Origin: Atherinomorus stipes | Lineage: Eukaryota > Chordata > Actinopteri > Atheriniformes > Atherinidae | Assembly: GCA_023101725.1 (NCBI GenBank) | Contig: JALJCO010007110.1 | Location: 62,001-126,000, forward strand | Direction of reading: 5' to 3' | Length of the DNA stretch: 64,000 nucleotides | Shown here: positions 13,271-25,190 of the stretch, piece by piece | Position numbering within the stretch: the first letter of the stretch is position 1 | Layout of the letters: the number at the start of each line of letters is the position of its first letter | Made by a program: the position numbers and the translations under genes | The notes under the pieces: model-generated | Seen by the model: the letters and a program-made list of their open reading frames with translations, nothing else | What the model was told of the DNA's origin: nothing | Database searches by the model: none

Positions 13271-13406
13271 AAATATACCCATTTCAATTATTTATTTTCA
13301 CCAGGGAAACCAATATAACAGCTCAATATTCACAAATATACATTTCTGACATTCAAAACAAAAACAAATCAGTGACCAATATAGCCACCTTTCTTTGCAA
13401 GGACAC

Positions 13407-14367
13407 TCAAAAGCTGCCATCCATGGATCCTGTCAGTGTTTTGATCTGTTCACCATCAACATTGCGTGCAGCAGCAACCACAGCCTCCCAGACACTGTTC
13501 AGAGAGGTGTACTGTTTTCCCTCCTTGTAAATCTCACATTTGATGAGGGACCACAGGTTCTCTGTGGGGTTCAGATCAGGTGAACAAGGAGGCCATGTTT
13601 TTCTTCTTTTAGACACTTTCTTGCCAGCCACGCTGTGGAGTACTTGGATGTGTGTGATGTAGCATTGTCCTGCATGAAAATCAGGCTTTTCTTGAAGGAT
13701 GCAGACTTCTTCCTGTACCACTGCTCTAAGGTGTCTTCCAGAAACTGGCAGTAGGACTGGGAGTTGAGCATGACTCCATCCTCAACCCGAAAAGGCCCCA
13801 CAAGCTCATGTTTGATGATACCAGCCCATACCAGTACCCCACCTCCACCTTGCTGGCATCTGAGTCGGACTGGAGCTCTCTGCCCTTTACCAATCCAGCC
13901 ATGGGCCCATCCATTTGCCCATCAAGACTCACTCTCATTTCATCAGTCCATAAAACCTTAGAAAAATCAGTCTTGAGATATTTCTTGGTCCAGTCTTGAA
14001 ATTTCAGCTTGTGTGTCTTGTTCAGTGGTGGTCGTTTTTCAGCCTTTCTTACCTTGGCCATGTCTCTGAGTATTGCACACCTTGTGCTTTTGGGCACTCA
14101 AGTGATGTTGCAGCTCTGAAATATGGCAAAACTGCTGGCAAGTGGCATCTTGGCAGCTGGACGCTTGACTTTTCTCAGGGCAGTTATTTTGCGCCTTGGT
14201 TTTTCCACACGTTTCTTGCGACCCTGTTGACTATTTTGAATGAAACGCTTGATTGTTGGATGATCACACTTTAGAAGCTTGGCAATTTTAAGACTGCTGC
14301 ATCCCTCTGCAAGATATCTCACTATTTTTGACTTTTCAGAGCTTGTCAAGTCCCTCTTCTGACCCAT
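13407..14367 (-). pseudogene. Tc1/mariner transposase remnant, frameshifted
   Basis: DNA transposase that would have cut and joined the ends of the surrounding element. Minus-strand pieces in order: MGQKRDLTSSEKSKIVRYLA with two helix-turn-helix segments (14367-14098), then PKSTRCAILRDMAKVRK through VLWTDEMRVSLDG (the first catalytic aspartate, D of WTDE), then FMQDNATSHTS (second aspartate), then [16 protein letters not shown] ([12 protein letters not shown] third acidic residue). The pieces lie in at least three different frames and cannot be read as one protein, so the copy is dead. No product is expected. Confidence 0.9.
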
Positions 14368-14584
14368 TTTGCCAAAGGAAAGGAAGTTGCCTAATAATTA
14401 TGTTTGCCTAATACACCTGATATAGGGTGTTGATGTCATTAGACCACACCCCTTCTGATTACAGAGATGCACATCACCTAATTGGTAGTAGGCTTTGGGC
14501 TTATACAGCTTGGAGTAAGACAACATACATAAAGAGAATGATGTGGTCAAAATACTCATTTGCCTAATAATTCTGCACTCCCTG

Positions 14585-14815
14585 TTTGCTGTGTCCCTGA
14601 GCAGTGTTGAGAGCATGGAGGACCAACTCAGACAGGCCAGTAGGAGATATATACAGGAGACGTGGATGAAACCATGGGAAGGCGACAACCCCGCAGCAGG
14701 ACCACGATCAGCTCCTTTTGTGCAAGGAGGAGCAGGAGAAGCACTGCAAGAGCCCTACAAAATGACCTCCAGCAGACCACTAATGTGCATGTTTCTGTTC
14801 GTGTTTTGGGGAGGA
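14585..14815 (+). pseudogene. Tc1-like transposase N-terminal fragment (right part of interrupted element)
   Basis: Continuation of the Tc1-like element at 11976-12361. The frame around 14662-14815 reads SSFCARRSRRSTARALQNDL then QQTTNVHVS, the second helix-turn-helix of a widespread teleost Tc1 transposase. Similarity stops near 14815, so the catalytic domain and right inverted repeat are missing. It is a truncated, non-functional fossil. Confidence 0.8.
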
Positions 14816-16015
14816 TCTGGACCCACAGGTCAAAGCCTCAAGTGCTCCTTTACTACTGGCAACACTGCTGCCTTCACGCCCCACATCTTTTTAACCTCTT
14901 CCTTCATCCCTTGTTGTTTTTCCAGTACCTTGTGTGCCTTCTTTACGTTGCTGTTGTTTGGGATCACTACATCCATTACTGCTGCCTTCCTCCTTGTCAG
15001 CCACTACAATGTCCAGTTGGTTAACTATCACCAGTCTGGATCTGGAACTACAAAAGAGAAGAATTTTGTATTATCTGCGTCATTGAATGAAGGCAAGTAC
15101 AAGCAGCAACTATGTTAACTTAGCTTTTCCAAATTCTTTCCATATCGTGTAAATATATAAATAAACAGACACCTTCTTTCATTTAAAAGGTTTTGCATAA
15201 AAACAGGGGGGTCAAGATTTTGCCAACTCTTAAAATGAGCTAAATATAATCTAATCTAGACACATAGGATGCCATGTGATTATTGATATTTGTTTTAATA
15301 AATGTAAAGCTAAACTTGTGGAGGCAACAAGAGGAGAATGATTATCCACCATCTTTAGCGGGGATAACATGTTTTATCATCTTACATTCTCACATTGTTG
15401 TGGATAAATTCTGGCCAGTCTTGTTTGGGTTGTGATCATTTCTTTCATTGCAGGTTTCTGCCACAGAACTTAAATTAGATCTAGGTCTGAACTTTGAGTC
15501 ATTTCAACACAAATTTGTTTCTCTTTTTTTCTGGCCATAGCCTGTATGGCTGATCGGGACATCAACAACTCCAGGGGAGATTTGGAGTTGTTTTAAATGT
15601 TTTCATACTGTGAATAATTTTATTCTTCTTCCTGCAAATCTTTAATCTTTTTCCTGCAGTGATGATTTGATTAGCATTGATTGATTGGTATCTGTTTGGG
15701 GGTTGAACATTTTATCGACATACTCATGGAAAGTTTGCGAATCGTGGAGCTTTCTCGCCAGCGTCTACTGCCACGTCACTGCCAGGATGCCACAGAAAAC
15801 ATTAATGAACAGGTGACGCGTTCTGCAGCAGCATATGAGCCTCCTTTGCTCCGCTGCCTGAGCGCGCTCCGGTCGAGCTGATGCACAGCAATCAGGTGGT
15901 GAAATGTAGCTCAACTCGAAACGGACAGCTTCACTGAAGACCATGTTTTGACAGTGGGGAGAAAAATTATGTCGAAGAACCAACTACGAAGGCAGGCTAG
16001 ATCAGATTCGTCGCA
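14816..16015 (+). other. Sequence upstream of the caldendrin start; probable promoter and 5'UTR
   Basis: Unremarkable AT-rich sequence, then a more CG-containing stretch from about 15740 leading into the CABP1 long first exon. The promoter for the caldendrin transcript probably lies here, inferred only from position and base composition. Confidence 0.4.
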
Positions 16016-19000
16016 ATGAGCGCCTCCTTTCCGAAATCTGATTCCACAACCTCTCTTCTGAAATCATCTTCGGTGGCGAGGAGACCGACACACCTCCCTG
16101 GACACACGGCAGAGAACCGAAGAGGTCAGCATCCCCATCAGCATCATCACCGTCCCGCAGCTCTCCAGAGCAGCAGCAAAACAGAGGAGTCCTGGTCAGC
16201 CGAGGGCGACGTAAGTGCCAGAAGACCCCTGTGCCACCCCTCTCTCGTTGGTAGCCAGGAGGACAGTAGTAACAATGCAGCCACGCGGGGCAAGTGCAAG
16301 TCACAAGTCTCTCAAAGCCAAGTGCCCGCTCCGTCAGACGTCAACGGCGACACAGGCCAAGGTGCGAGGGAGCGCTGCAGGACATCCAAACCCCCCCACC
16401 GTCACCATCACCGCAGGAAGCACAACCGCGAGGACCGTCCGCCGACAGCAGGGCCACCTGAACCCGAGCATCCCCGGCGGTATCACACGCACCCCCGCCC
16501 CGTCCCCAGGGTGCCCTCTCTGTCAGACAGCAACGATGATAGAGTTCCCCTTTGTGAACCAAGGGGTCATAAGGGGGGTAGTTTGGCCAATGGCGGTGGT
16601 CAGGTCAGCAGTCCTTCCCCGTCCTCATGCTCGCTTGTCCCGCCGTCGAGCAGGTCATCTCGTCGGTCAAGGAGGTCCAGTGCTGCTTCCTCGGCGTCTG
16701 ATATCAATTTACGGACCATTCTCAATTCACTCTTCGGGCAGGTAAGGCTATGGCGTCAATTAAAAACAAAAGTTTGGTCTGATCAGTCTCTGCTCAGCAG
16801 GAGAGATTGATCTCTTGAGACTGATTTGAGATTCAGTTTGTAAAATGTGTAAATATCTCAGGAAAACCCCTGACAAGTTGTGACAGTGATGCCCCAAATC
16901 CTAATAAAGTTTAATGAGTGAGGCTTGTATGGGCTGACAGATTGAAGGCTTACCAAAGAAAACATCTTTTTCGGCAACCTACATAATCTTTCAGACTGGA
17001 TTATTTTATTAGCTCTCATCTGCTCAAGTTTGGGGTGTTTTTTATTGAGTGCTCATTGAAATAAATTAGTTAACTATGGCTCTACCCTTTTATTGACAAC
17101 CTGTCTGCAATTAATACACACCACTAAGCTCTGCAAACAGTCATCAGTGGACAGACTATAGAAGGAAAAGCAGCTTTTACGCATTTATTTCTTATGTAAT
17201 TTATAAATACAGTGCTGCCTCCTACATATTTTCTCAATCAGGGAGCAGATTCTGATTGAAGTGGATATGCTGAGGCATATAAAATGTTCCATCACAGAGG
17301 TGGACAAAAATACTTGTGGGGCCACAGTCATGTTTCTGCATCATTCAGTCAGGAACATTGTAACTGATTTATTTTTTGTGTTTGAAGGTAATCATCCTGA
17401 TGCTCCTGCTGGTGATGGAGGCTGTATTTTGAGCTACAGATCTATTTATACGAAAGGAAGGAGTGCAGCTTCTTATCAGTGCTGCCCTTGCATAATTTCC
17501 ACACTGTGAAAGCAAACAGCATTATTTTTGCATAGTATTCCCACTGTGCTCCAACTTGCTGCTTGAAATACTGGTTATTGTTGTTTACTGGGAGTACTAC
17601 ACAGATATCAGTTTTTTACTACCTTAGATTTCCATATGCTGCCAAAAGAAGGAGCTCTTGTAGAAACAAAATTCTCCCTTTTGTGGGTTCAAGAGAAACA
17701 TCTTGCAGATTTACAGTATGAAAGCCATCACTACAAATAACCAGTGAGTCAGCCTGTGAGCCGTTCTGTGAAAACATTAGCGTGACCTGAAAACCGTCTT
17801 TGATGAGACACCTACTGTTGACGGTGAGGAGTACAGTGGCAGACAGAAATGTAACACATGGTTTTAGTGTTACACGCGTTTAGTGTGTGCAATACATTCA
17901 ACAAAAATATGTCTTTGGCTGCAGCTAGTGGTTTGACAGGCAAGTATGTGCTGTTTATACAACAGGTGCTCATCAGGTACATGGCTTGAAAGCTATTTTG
18001 AAGGAAACCCACATTCTCTTAAATCTTCTGTGCATGCTCACATAAATCATGTCACAGCAGACGGCTGCTTTCTCCGTTTTCATGTGTGTCTCTCCATGAT
18101 GCCATGTGGCTGGTGTGTTGTAGGTCAGAGTAACCTTGTCGTTGCCTGTAGAGGGCAGAGGATGCTTTGTGTTGCATGGAGGTGAGGGGGAAAAAAATCT
18201 AACTGAAAGCAAAATATGTGAGCAGCACTCAAATTCAGTCTCAAGGTTGCAAAATTGCAAATTATTTTACAGCACTTGAGAGTAAGATTGCAAGAGAGGC
18301 AAAAAAAAAAAAAAAAAAGTAAATAGGTCGTAACAGAATGTTCTTATAAACTTGCCTTATCCAGATTTTTGTTGCTCAGAAAGAATAAACACCTCACCAT
18401 GCATGCAGCCCTGAACATCTCAGGTGCACATTTTTAATGTTTTCCCTTTGAAAGCTAAATGGTCTTTCTGCATTTCTCTTGTTTATTCTCATGTTTGGTG
18501 AAGTGTCAGTGGTGTTTACAGAGTGACCAACAGTTGGGCTGGTGTGACAGTTACATGAAATATCTTTCAGACATCTCTTTTCCTTTATAGGCATTATTCT
18601 GTTTCCTTGCTTGGTTCACATCCCTCCCTCGTTTGCTTTCTCCCTTGTGCCCCCTCTCTCCATCTCACTATCCCGCACTCCTTGGCGCGCTTAGTGTTGC
18701 TGCATTCATATAGGCTTTCCCAGGCTGTATTGTGCAGTTCGCTGTTTTTCATTCTGTAGGTACAAATTAGCAACCCGGGCTTCATGGGTCTTGCTGAAAG
18801 CAGAGTTTACATTCCTTTCAAAACTCAAACTGCAAAGCTAACAGAGGGAAAGCCCTCATGGTCCTATTTAATGCCTTTTTTCTCCTTTGGAATGGGAAAC
18901 TGCTTAAACTGGCCACTGAGAGCGGTAAGAACTTCCTCCATGTGTTGTGCTTCTTATCAGATTGTTTTTGTGGCACATTTGAAAATTGAAATAAGATGTT

Positions 19001-22000
19001 ATATGTTCAGATGTTCATTTTATTATTTTATATCAGTTATTTTCATTTGTCACACTTTTTGACAAACTTGAAAGGTTTTTTGTTTTTATACAGATCTAGA
19101 CACAAAAATATAAAATAAGTGCATCATTGTTCAACAAAACTCATTTTAAGTTTGGATGATAGAGATCTGAGTATAATATCTGAAGTATTCAGTGTTGTTT
19201 GTTCTGTGACTGCACCACTAATTGCGTTTTGTTAAATTTGCATTGGATGAATGCTTTCAGATTCAAGCAATCCTTCACTTATATGGAACTTATTTACTAA
19301 TAAGAACTGAATGTCCCGCAGAAGATTTATCTTAATGTCTCTATTGCATAATGTCTTCTGCAGTGTCTTTTGTAGCTTTTGCCCTGATGCTTTGGCTCAA
19401 CTTCTCTCTCCCTCTGAGTTTGTTTACTCTTTCTGGGACAGTGTATAGGTGTGAGGTGCCAGTCTGTACAAGTGGCAAGTAAACTGTTATGAACAATGAG
19501 TGGAAAGTTGGCATCATGTTGTTTCATAGATGTATTTAGGCTATCTTTCTGCCATGTTTTCATATTTATGACATTGTTACTCTTGTACACTTGTACTAAG
19601 CAGACACGTAAAGATCAGCTGTCAGCAGACTAGTGTTTAAAACAGTTGTTGAATTTAACAGACTACGCTCGTGTGAAAAAGGTAGACCCACTTTTTATTT
19701 CTAGGAGTTATGATTCAGGGCAAAGTAAAATCATGATACTTACCAACTCTTAGACTTAGGAAAATACAACAAGAGTTAAACAATAGCTTACACTGTCATT
19801 ACTTATCAAACAAAAACTGAGCCTGAGTGAAGAAGGGGATTGAGGAAAAGTACGCCCCCATTCAGTCACTCATAAATCCACCTTTAGTAGCAATAGTATG
19901 AACTAATTGTTTTCTGTTTGGTGTTTCTCACATTATTTGGGGGAAATTTTTATTCACTTTCTATGCTTCAGTTCAGTTCTTGCAGGGATTCGCTGGGTCC
20001 TACAGCATTTCAACCATGTTGAACTGGGTCATTGCAACACCTTTTTAATTAGTTTTTCATCCATTTTATTGTCGATTTTTACCGTGCATTTTTCATTTCC
20101 CAGTTTTGGCCAAGCTTTAGCTGATCGTTGGTGACTCTAAAGTACAACTTTTTACAGAGCTCATGGTTGACTCAACGGCTGCAAGATGTGCAGGCCCTGT
20201 AGGTGCAACACAAGCCCAAATCATCGACCTTTCATCACTGTCCTTGACCAATTGTACTCCTGAGCAAAATCTTAAGACATGAAGAAAAGTACAGTACATG
20301 GATTCGCATTTCACGTTGGAGGATCAAAACCAAGTAGTAAGTCGAGTTTCAAAATGCTAAAAGAAGAAACGGGACCAAATGACAAAAAGTAAAACTTAGG
20401 CTTTGTATTGAAAACTATATTTAAACTAAAACAGGCAGTTTATCACCTGATCAAAACTTTAAGACCATCGCCAAAAAAGCCTTAAAGGTGCCATGACATC
20501 AAATTTCCCTTTTCTGGGGTTTTGGGGGTTTAATATGATCTGTTGTGCACTAATGAGGCCATGTGAATGTCCAGAGTGAGAATCAAAGTCCCTGTTCATA
20601 GTCAGTCAGCTTCGTCTCTCTGTTCAGAAACGGTTGAATCAGACAGCAGCTTATCATTCTACGTAATTCATTTGCTCCAATTAGAGCACACTATCAAGCA
20701 AACAGCCCCCCCCCCCCCCCCCCCCCCTCTCTCTCTCCTAAAGGTCTATGCACTCTCCGCTGAACTTAAAGGGTCTTAAAAAAAGGGACTCAGTCGTGAT
20801 TGTCTTTGTGTACATGAAGTAGCTCCACAATTCTTGTTGGTGACTCCAAAAATGAATTCAGTCATGCTCGATATTGGTGTTCCCAGCTGGGTGGTGGGAA
20901 TGTTGTTTCATGTGGTAAAGATGGCTTCACAAAGGGCATCCACCATCTGGAACTGATCTCCAAAACTTCCCTTGCCATCCATCCCCAAACATTCTCAGTG
21001 GGATTTAAATCAGGGGAACATGCAGGCAACATGCAAGATTGATTCTCCTGGAGGGAGTCCTTAGTTTGGTGGGTGTTGTGCAGTGCAGCGTTGTCCTTTT
21101 GACAGAGCCAGCCATTACTGATATGTTGTTTGATTCTTATTAAACTTATTGGTGAGCATCATGACCAAACATCCACACTTCAGTCTCATCTGTCTCATTG
21201 TTCCAGAGGTTTTGTGCTTTATTTGGAGAGCTACCATGTTCTTTTAACGGAGAATACGTTTCTTCTGACAACCTGTTCAAAAATGCCCTCTGCTGGGAAG
21301 ACAGGCAGCTGTCTTGTGAACATTTTTTTTTTTAGTTGTTTGGAAATTGACTTATCACTCCCAAACTGATGGGCAGAAACGGATGCTTTTCCCTCCTTGA
21401 CTTTGTAACACACACCTGAAAGTGCAACATCATCAAAACTGCCAAAATGTCTTCTTACATAGTCTACTTAGTCTCCTATAGAAGCAGTAAATGTGGATGT
21501 AATTTAGCTACACACTGCTTCTGCATTTAACATTTGGGTATAGTTTAATTGATTTTTAGTTTTTCATGTGCTATAGTTCATCTGAGGTTGTTTTCGACTC
21601 ATTTTAAGACGTAGTTAGAAACTTGTATATAGAAATAGATGTATAGTTGGGGTGCAACATGTAGCTATCTGTATCGAGCCGCTCAACAGTTATGTGACAA
21701 ACTGAGAGCTGAACTGAACAATAAAGCATTTTTAATTCATGTTATCAACTTGTCTTTTGACAGTGAGCTCTGTGTTGAAAGCTCAGTGGATCTGCGTTCG
21801 ACTACTCCGTCAGGCTACATTGTTGAATGCACATCAACTGAGTGCCTCCCACAAGTACTCACTCAAGCTAGTGAGACAAACTAAGAGAAGTTGGCTCATT
21901 ACAACGTGGCTACTGCCTTAACTATACCCCAAATCCAAGCTCCTCCATCATTCAGACCCGGCGTTTGGAACTACTTTGGTTTTCATGTTAAGTATGACCC

Positions 22001-25000
22001 TGATGGTAAGCAGGTCATGGACAAAAAACACAACGGTATGTCCGAAATGCCACATACTGCCTAGCAAATATTGTGGGAACACAACAAATATGGCATTTAC
22101 GCTGACATTTTTTTTAAAAAGGCATGAAAATTTTTGTATCGCAAAAATATTGAACAATGACACTAAAGTATCAAACAGAAGGATTAATTTTTTGTATTGT
22201 TGCACCCCTAATATGTCTATATTCATAACTTTGTATAGAAAAGATGAACACTTTTATGTGGTCTTACAAACCCCTACTCAACTCATCTCCACTCTGCTCT
22301 GTCCCTGCATGCTTATGGAAAGATGCTCCAGGATGCTGAGAGGAGACTCAGACTGGTGCTGTCATGTGAGGAGATTGGCCAGACAGACTATCTTGGGCTT
22401 TATCAGGACTCCATTGTTTCCATGACACAAAACTGCGTTCTCGTGAGCAACATATTGGGACAAACCTGTGTCTTCCTGAGTAAAGGCATGGCAAAGAGCA
22501 GGCAGGCTGTACGTAAGTCTGGACAAACATGCTTTTACCTGCTATCTTCATATTTAGTAAAGCTAGGATTTCTATTATTTCCAAACAAGCAAGGAAAACA
22601 CGGTCAGCTTTTAGTAGGGCGCATCTAACTAGAAGTTCACATACAATAAATGCAGCTTTAAATCAAAACTAATCCTTGCACGTCATAATAAATAAGCTGT
22701 GTTTACTTTTCAGATTTAAACAGGTTTGAACTGATTCATGTTTTACTTTTGTATGGTTGACTCTCAAAGGCAAATCTATATTTGCATTTGTGAGAGTGCA
22801 TTATTTGTGTGGTAGTGATTTATTTTTTTTTAAAAATACTACGTGACTGGCAGATAAATATGAATACCGGGAGTAGGGCTTAATATGTTAGCAGTTCACA
22901 AACACCCACACCCCAAAAATAGTAGAACTAAGAGACAAGGAACTCACCTGGCATTTGGAGAAAATTGGTGTTCAGTTTGTACAAGAGAACTTGACTCTTG
23001 GAGGGATTTGACATGTAACTGTTAACTTTTCATCTAGTGGACAAGCTGCTCTGCTACTTGCATCCAAATGTACAGCTGGAACCTAAAACATGAGAGCATG
23101 ACTGTAACCCTGGCCCTACTTTTATTTTCAAGTTGCAAAATCAGATGTGCAAAAAAAGTGGAAAAAGTTTATTTTGGTAGCTTTAGGCAGGCTTGATCTG
23201 TCCATCTCGTTTTTGTGGAAGATAAAGGCAGCTGAGGGCTGTAGCTTTGTATTCACCACAGAAATAAGAATGGCATCATACAATAATCTAAGCTGTGAAG
23301 TCTTATGAACCATTTATTTTTTGAATGTAAGGGAGTCAACACATTTAACGCATTCAGTCTTTTGCACTTGAGGATTATGGTGATATGTTTGTAAGGAGTG
23401 AGCGGCTTAAACATTTTTACTGTGAAATGTCAGAGATTTGTGGGCAAATAAATTTTCTTTATTTATCAAAGCTTTTATTCAAGAAAATTAGCCTTGAGAC
23501 TAAAAGCTGCTTTTCTTTTTTAACAAGAATGCTCTGATCTGACCTGCTGGTGCGACTGCTGATGGGTGAACTGACAGAAGTACTGATTGTACTGTGTTAA
23601 TTGAAGTAGCGTTGCCAAGTTCTTTTGGGCTCATGTGACCGTTGTGTTTTCTGTGTGGTTCTGGTCAGGTTGTTCTTCGGGCCTGACGTCAGCACTCTGT
23701 GTTGTGTTTAGACTTCTCACTACTCCTGCTGTTAACCCCTGAGGGCTCTGGGATATGTCTGCCTCTCTCTCTGCCCTTTAAAGGTTGCGCTCATTGTAAG
23801 CAAGTGCTTAAAAAAAAAAGATGAAGAAGAAACAGTCGCATTCTTCTGTGAACTCCAGAGTTACAATTACCGGAGCTGCTCTATAGGGATCGGCCTATTT
23901 TTGTCATTACGATGTGAGGCGGTTTCACTCGGCTCTTCACATCTTTTCTTTTAGGCATACTTTAGTTGAGATTAGCAACACGGACAAGGATTGTTATGGA
24001 AAAGATTGCTGATGTAGATTTGGGCATCACTCGGGTCACAACATTGTCAGTGGTATGTTTGCATGTAGCTCACAGGCATGAAAAGCTTGTTATAATGATT
24101 TAATGATACATGTTTTTCATCCGTTATTATTGTTATTATTATTATTATTGTTCTTATACATTAATAACATTTTACTTTAACAGGATAGAGAACTGCGACC
24201 AGAGGAAATGGATGGTAAGATTTTCTTTCATTATTAATGTTTTTTTTTTTTTTTTGTTTCAGTCTTTATGTCTGAGTGCTTCATAAAATATCAGCTACTT
24301 CTGATACTTAAAGGATATCTGATTTTGCTCTTATAACAGAGCTGCGAGATGCTTTCAAAGAGTTTGACAAAGACAAGGATGGTTTCATCAGCTGTAAAGA
24401 TCTTGGGAACTGTATGAGGACTATGGGGTACATGCCCACTGAAATGGAGCTGATAGAGCTGAGTCAACAAATAAACATGAACTGTAAGTACATTGCTGTC
24501 TCATGTATAATTCTGCAGCTGTTGTGAGGTTTAATATTCTGTGGTAAACATCTATTTTCCTTAAGTGGGCGGTCACGTTGATTTTGAGGACTTTGTGGAA
24601 TTAATGGGCCCAAAACTCCTAGCTGAAACTGCAGATATGATTGGAATAAAGGAATTAAAAGACGCATTTAGGGAGGTAAGGGTGTCGATATTGAAATTCA
24701 TATTGCAGAATTCATTTGTTGTATTGTTTCATCAGTATATTTTGTTGTTGTTTTAACGTTGCTTTTATGCTCTTTGATGTCAGTTTGACACTAATGGAGA
24801 CGGTGCCATAAGCACATCTGAACTACGAGATGCAATGAGGAAGCTGCTGGGTCAACAAGTAAGTGTTAAAAGAGAAAGACGGATAATGCTTCTTAACTGA
24901 GTTCACCCTAAAAACCTATATGTGCTGGTTTTCACACAGGTCGACCAGCCTGTTCATTTGTTTATCTATTTATTCATTCAAGATTTTTTTTCAGGTTGGT

Positions 25001-25190
25001 CTAAAAGAAGTAGAAGACATCTTAAGAGATGTGGACTTGAATGGTGATGGACTTGTTGACTTTGAGGGTAAAACAATTTAAAAAAGGACAAAAAAGATTA
25101 TTTAGGCTGTGCTGTGGAGTTTGATGCTGCTATTAATTTTTTTTTTTTTATGGTTTCTTTTCAGAGTTTGTACGAATGATGTCTCGCTAA
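16016..25190 (+). CDS. cabp1: Calcium-binding protein 1, long isoform (caldendrin)
   Basis: Neuronal EF-hand Ca2+ sensor related to calmodulin that modulates Ca2+ channels and IP3 receptors and sits at postsynaptic sites. Coding exons: 16016-16741, 24184-24214, 24340-24483, 24566-24675, 24784-24858, 24995-25067 and 25165-25190; all phases agree, giving 394 residues. Exon 1 encodes a basic, proline/serine/histidine-rich region whose start ([14 protein letters not shown]) and end (LNSLFGQ) resemble mammalian caldendrin, with the middle diverged. The shared core starts [10 protein letters not shown]-hand loops: EF1 [12 protein letters not shown] (about 262), EF2 degenerate ([13 protein letters not shown], no usable ligand set, as in known CaBP1), EF3 [12 protein letters not shown] (about 339), EF4 [12 protein letters not shown] (about 376). 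The protein ends FVRMMSR. A 7.4-kb intron between exon 1 and the core holds the alternative first exons. Confidence 0.95.
16742..18891 (+). other. cabp1: CABP1 intron sequence between the two alternative first exons
   Basis: About 2.1 kb of intron with a poly(A) run at 18301-18319. No transposon ends or coding exons were recognised. The last 200 bases before 18892 should hold the promoter and 5'UTR of the short CABP1 transcript. Confidence 0.4.
18892..25190 (+). CDS. cabp1: CABP1 short isoforms (L-CaBP1/S-CaBP1) from an alternative first exon
   Basis: The ATG at 18892 opens an 11-codon exon, [11 protein letters not shown], ending at a GTAAGA donor (18925) in phase 0. Human short CaBP1 starts MGNCVKYPLR; Gly2 is the N-myristoylation site and Cys4 a likely palmitoylation site, so this product should be membrane-bound, unlike caldendrin. 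A second exon at 22323-22508 (MLQDAERR... [20 protein letters not shown]) matches the human L-CaBP1 segment QNCAVMHNLLGPACIFLRKG. It stays in phase only if the GTACGT donor at 22509 is used; the stronger-looking GTAAGT four bases later would bring in a stop. With this exon the protein is 225 residues (human L form 227 from memory); without it, 163. Both then join the shared exon at 24184. A separate promoter near 18.6-18.9 kb is inferred. Confidence 0.9.
20258..21430 (-). mobile_element. Degraded Tc1-like transposon in a CABP1 intron, with an inserted repeat
   Basis: The minus strand around 20960-21080 reads [15 protein letters not shown], the third catalytic block of Tc1 transposases, and more diverged transposase-like sequence continues to about 21420. 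The left part (AGCAAAATCTTAAGACA and GATCAAAACTTTAAGACC) resembles Tc1-type terminal repeat pieces. An AGGTGCCATGACATCAAATT-type repeat with a C27 run (about 20484-20800) interrupts it. No frame is intact. Confidence 0.65.
20707..20728. repeat. Poly(C) tract followed by (TC)n
   Basis: An uninterrupted run of more than 20 C followed by short CT repeats, within the repeat inserted in the degraded Tc1. Such tracts are often length-variable or misassembled. Confidence 0.9.
21650..22210. mobile_element. Putative non-autonomous hAT-like element
   Basis: The left end reads GGGGTGCAAC and the right end GTTGCACCCC, a common hAT-type terminal inverted repeat in fishes. The interior (about 560 bp) has no intact frame. 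I could not fix an 8-bp duplication with certainty. It ends about 110 bp before the alternative CABP1 exon at 22323. Confidence 0.55.
22509..24183 (+). other. cabp1: CABP1 intron before the shared EF-hand exons
   Basis: Non-coding intron sequence; a short AT-rich simple stretch (ATT repeats) lies near 24126-24150. No exon or mobile element with clear ends was seen. Confidence 0.45.

Larger units (their letters stand above)
12364..14584 (-). mobile_element. Mariner/Tc1-superfamily transposon with ~210-bp terminal inverted repeats
   Basis: The ends CAGGGAGTGCAGAATTATTA (12364) and their inverse (to 14584) are parts of inverted repeats about 210 bp long that match almost base for base. TA lies just before the left end; the right flank reads TT. 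The interior carries a minus-strand transposase remnant and a LINE insertion at 12591-13270. The high similarity of the two long ends argues that the element is not very old. Confidence 0.93.

Noticed and set aside
16215..16745. 176-codon open frame overlapping the caldendrin first exon in another frame
   Set aside because: GC-rich, Pro/Ser/Arg-biased sequence keeps several frames open; the caldendrin frame has matching start and end motifs and the correct splice phase.
22513..22518. GTAAGT as donor of the L-CaBP1 exon
   Set aside because: It would leave phase 1 and create a stop at the first shared exon; GTACGT at 22509 keeps the frame.
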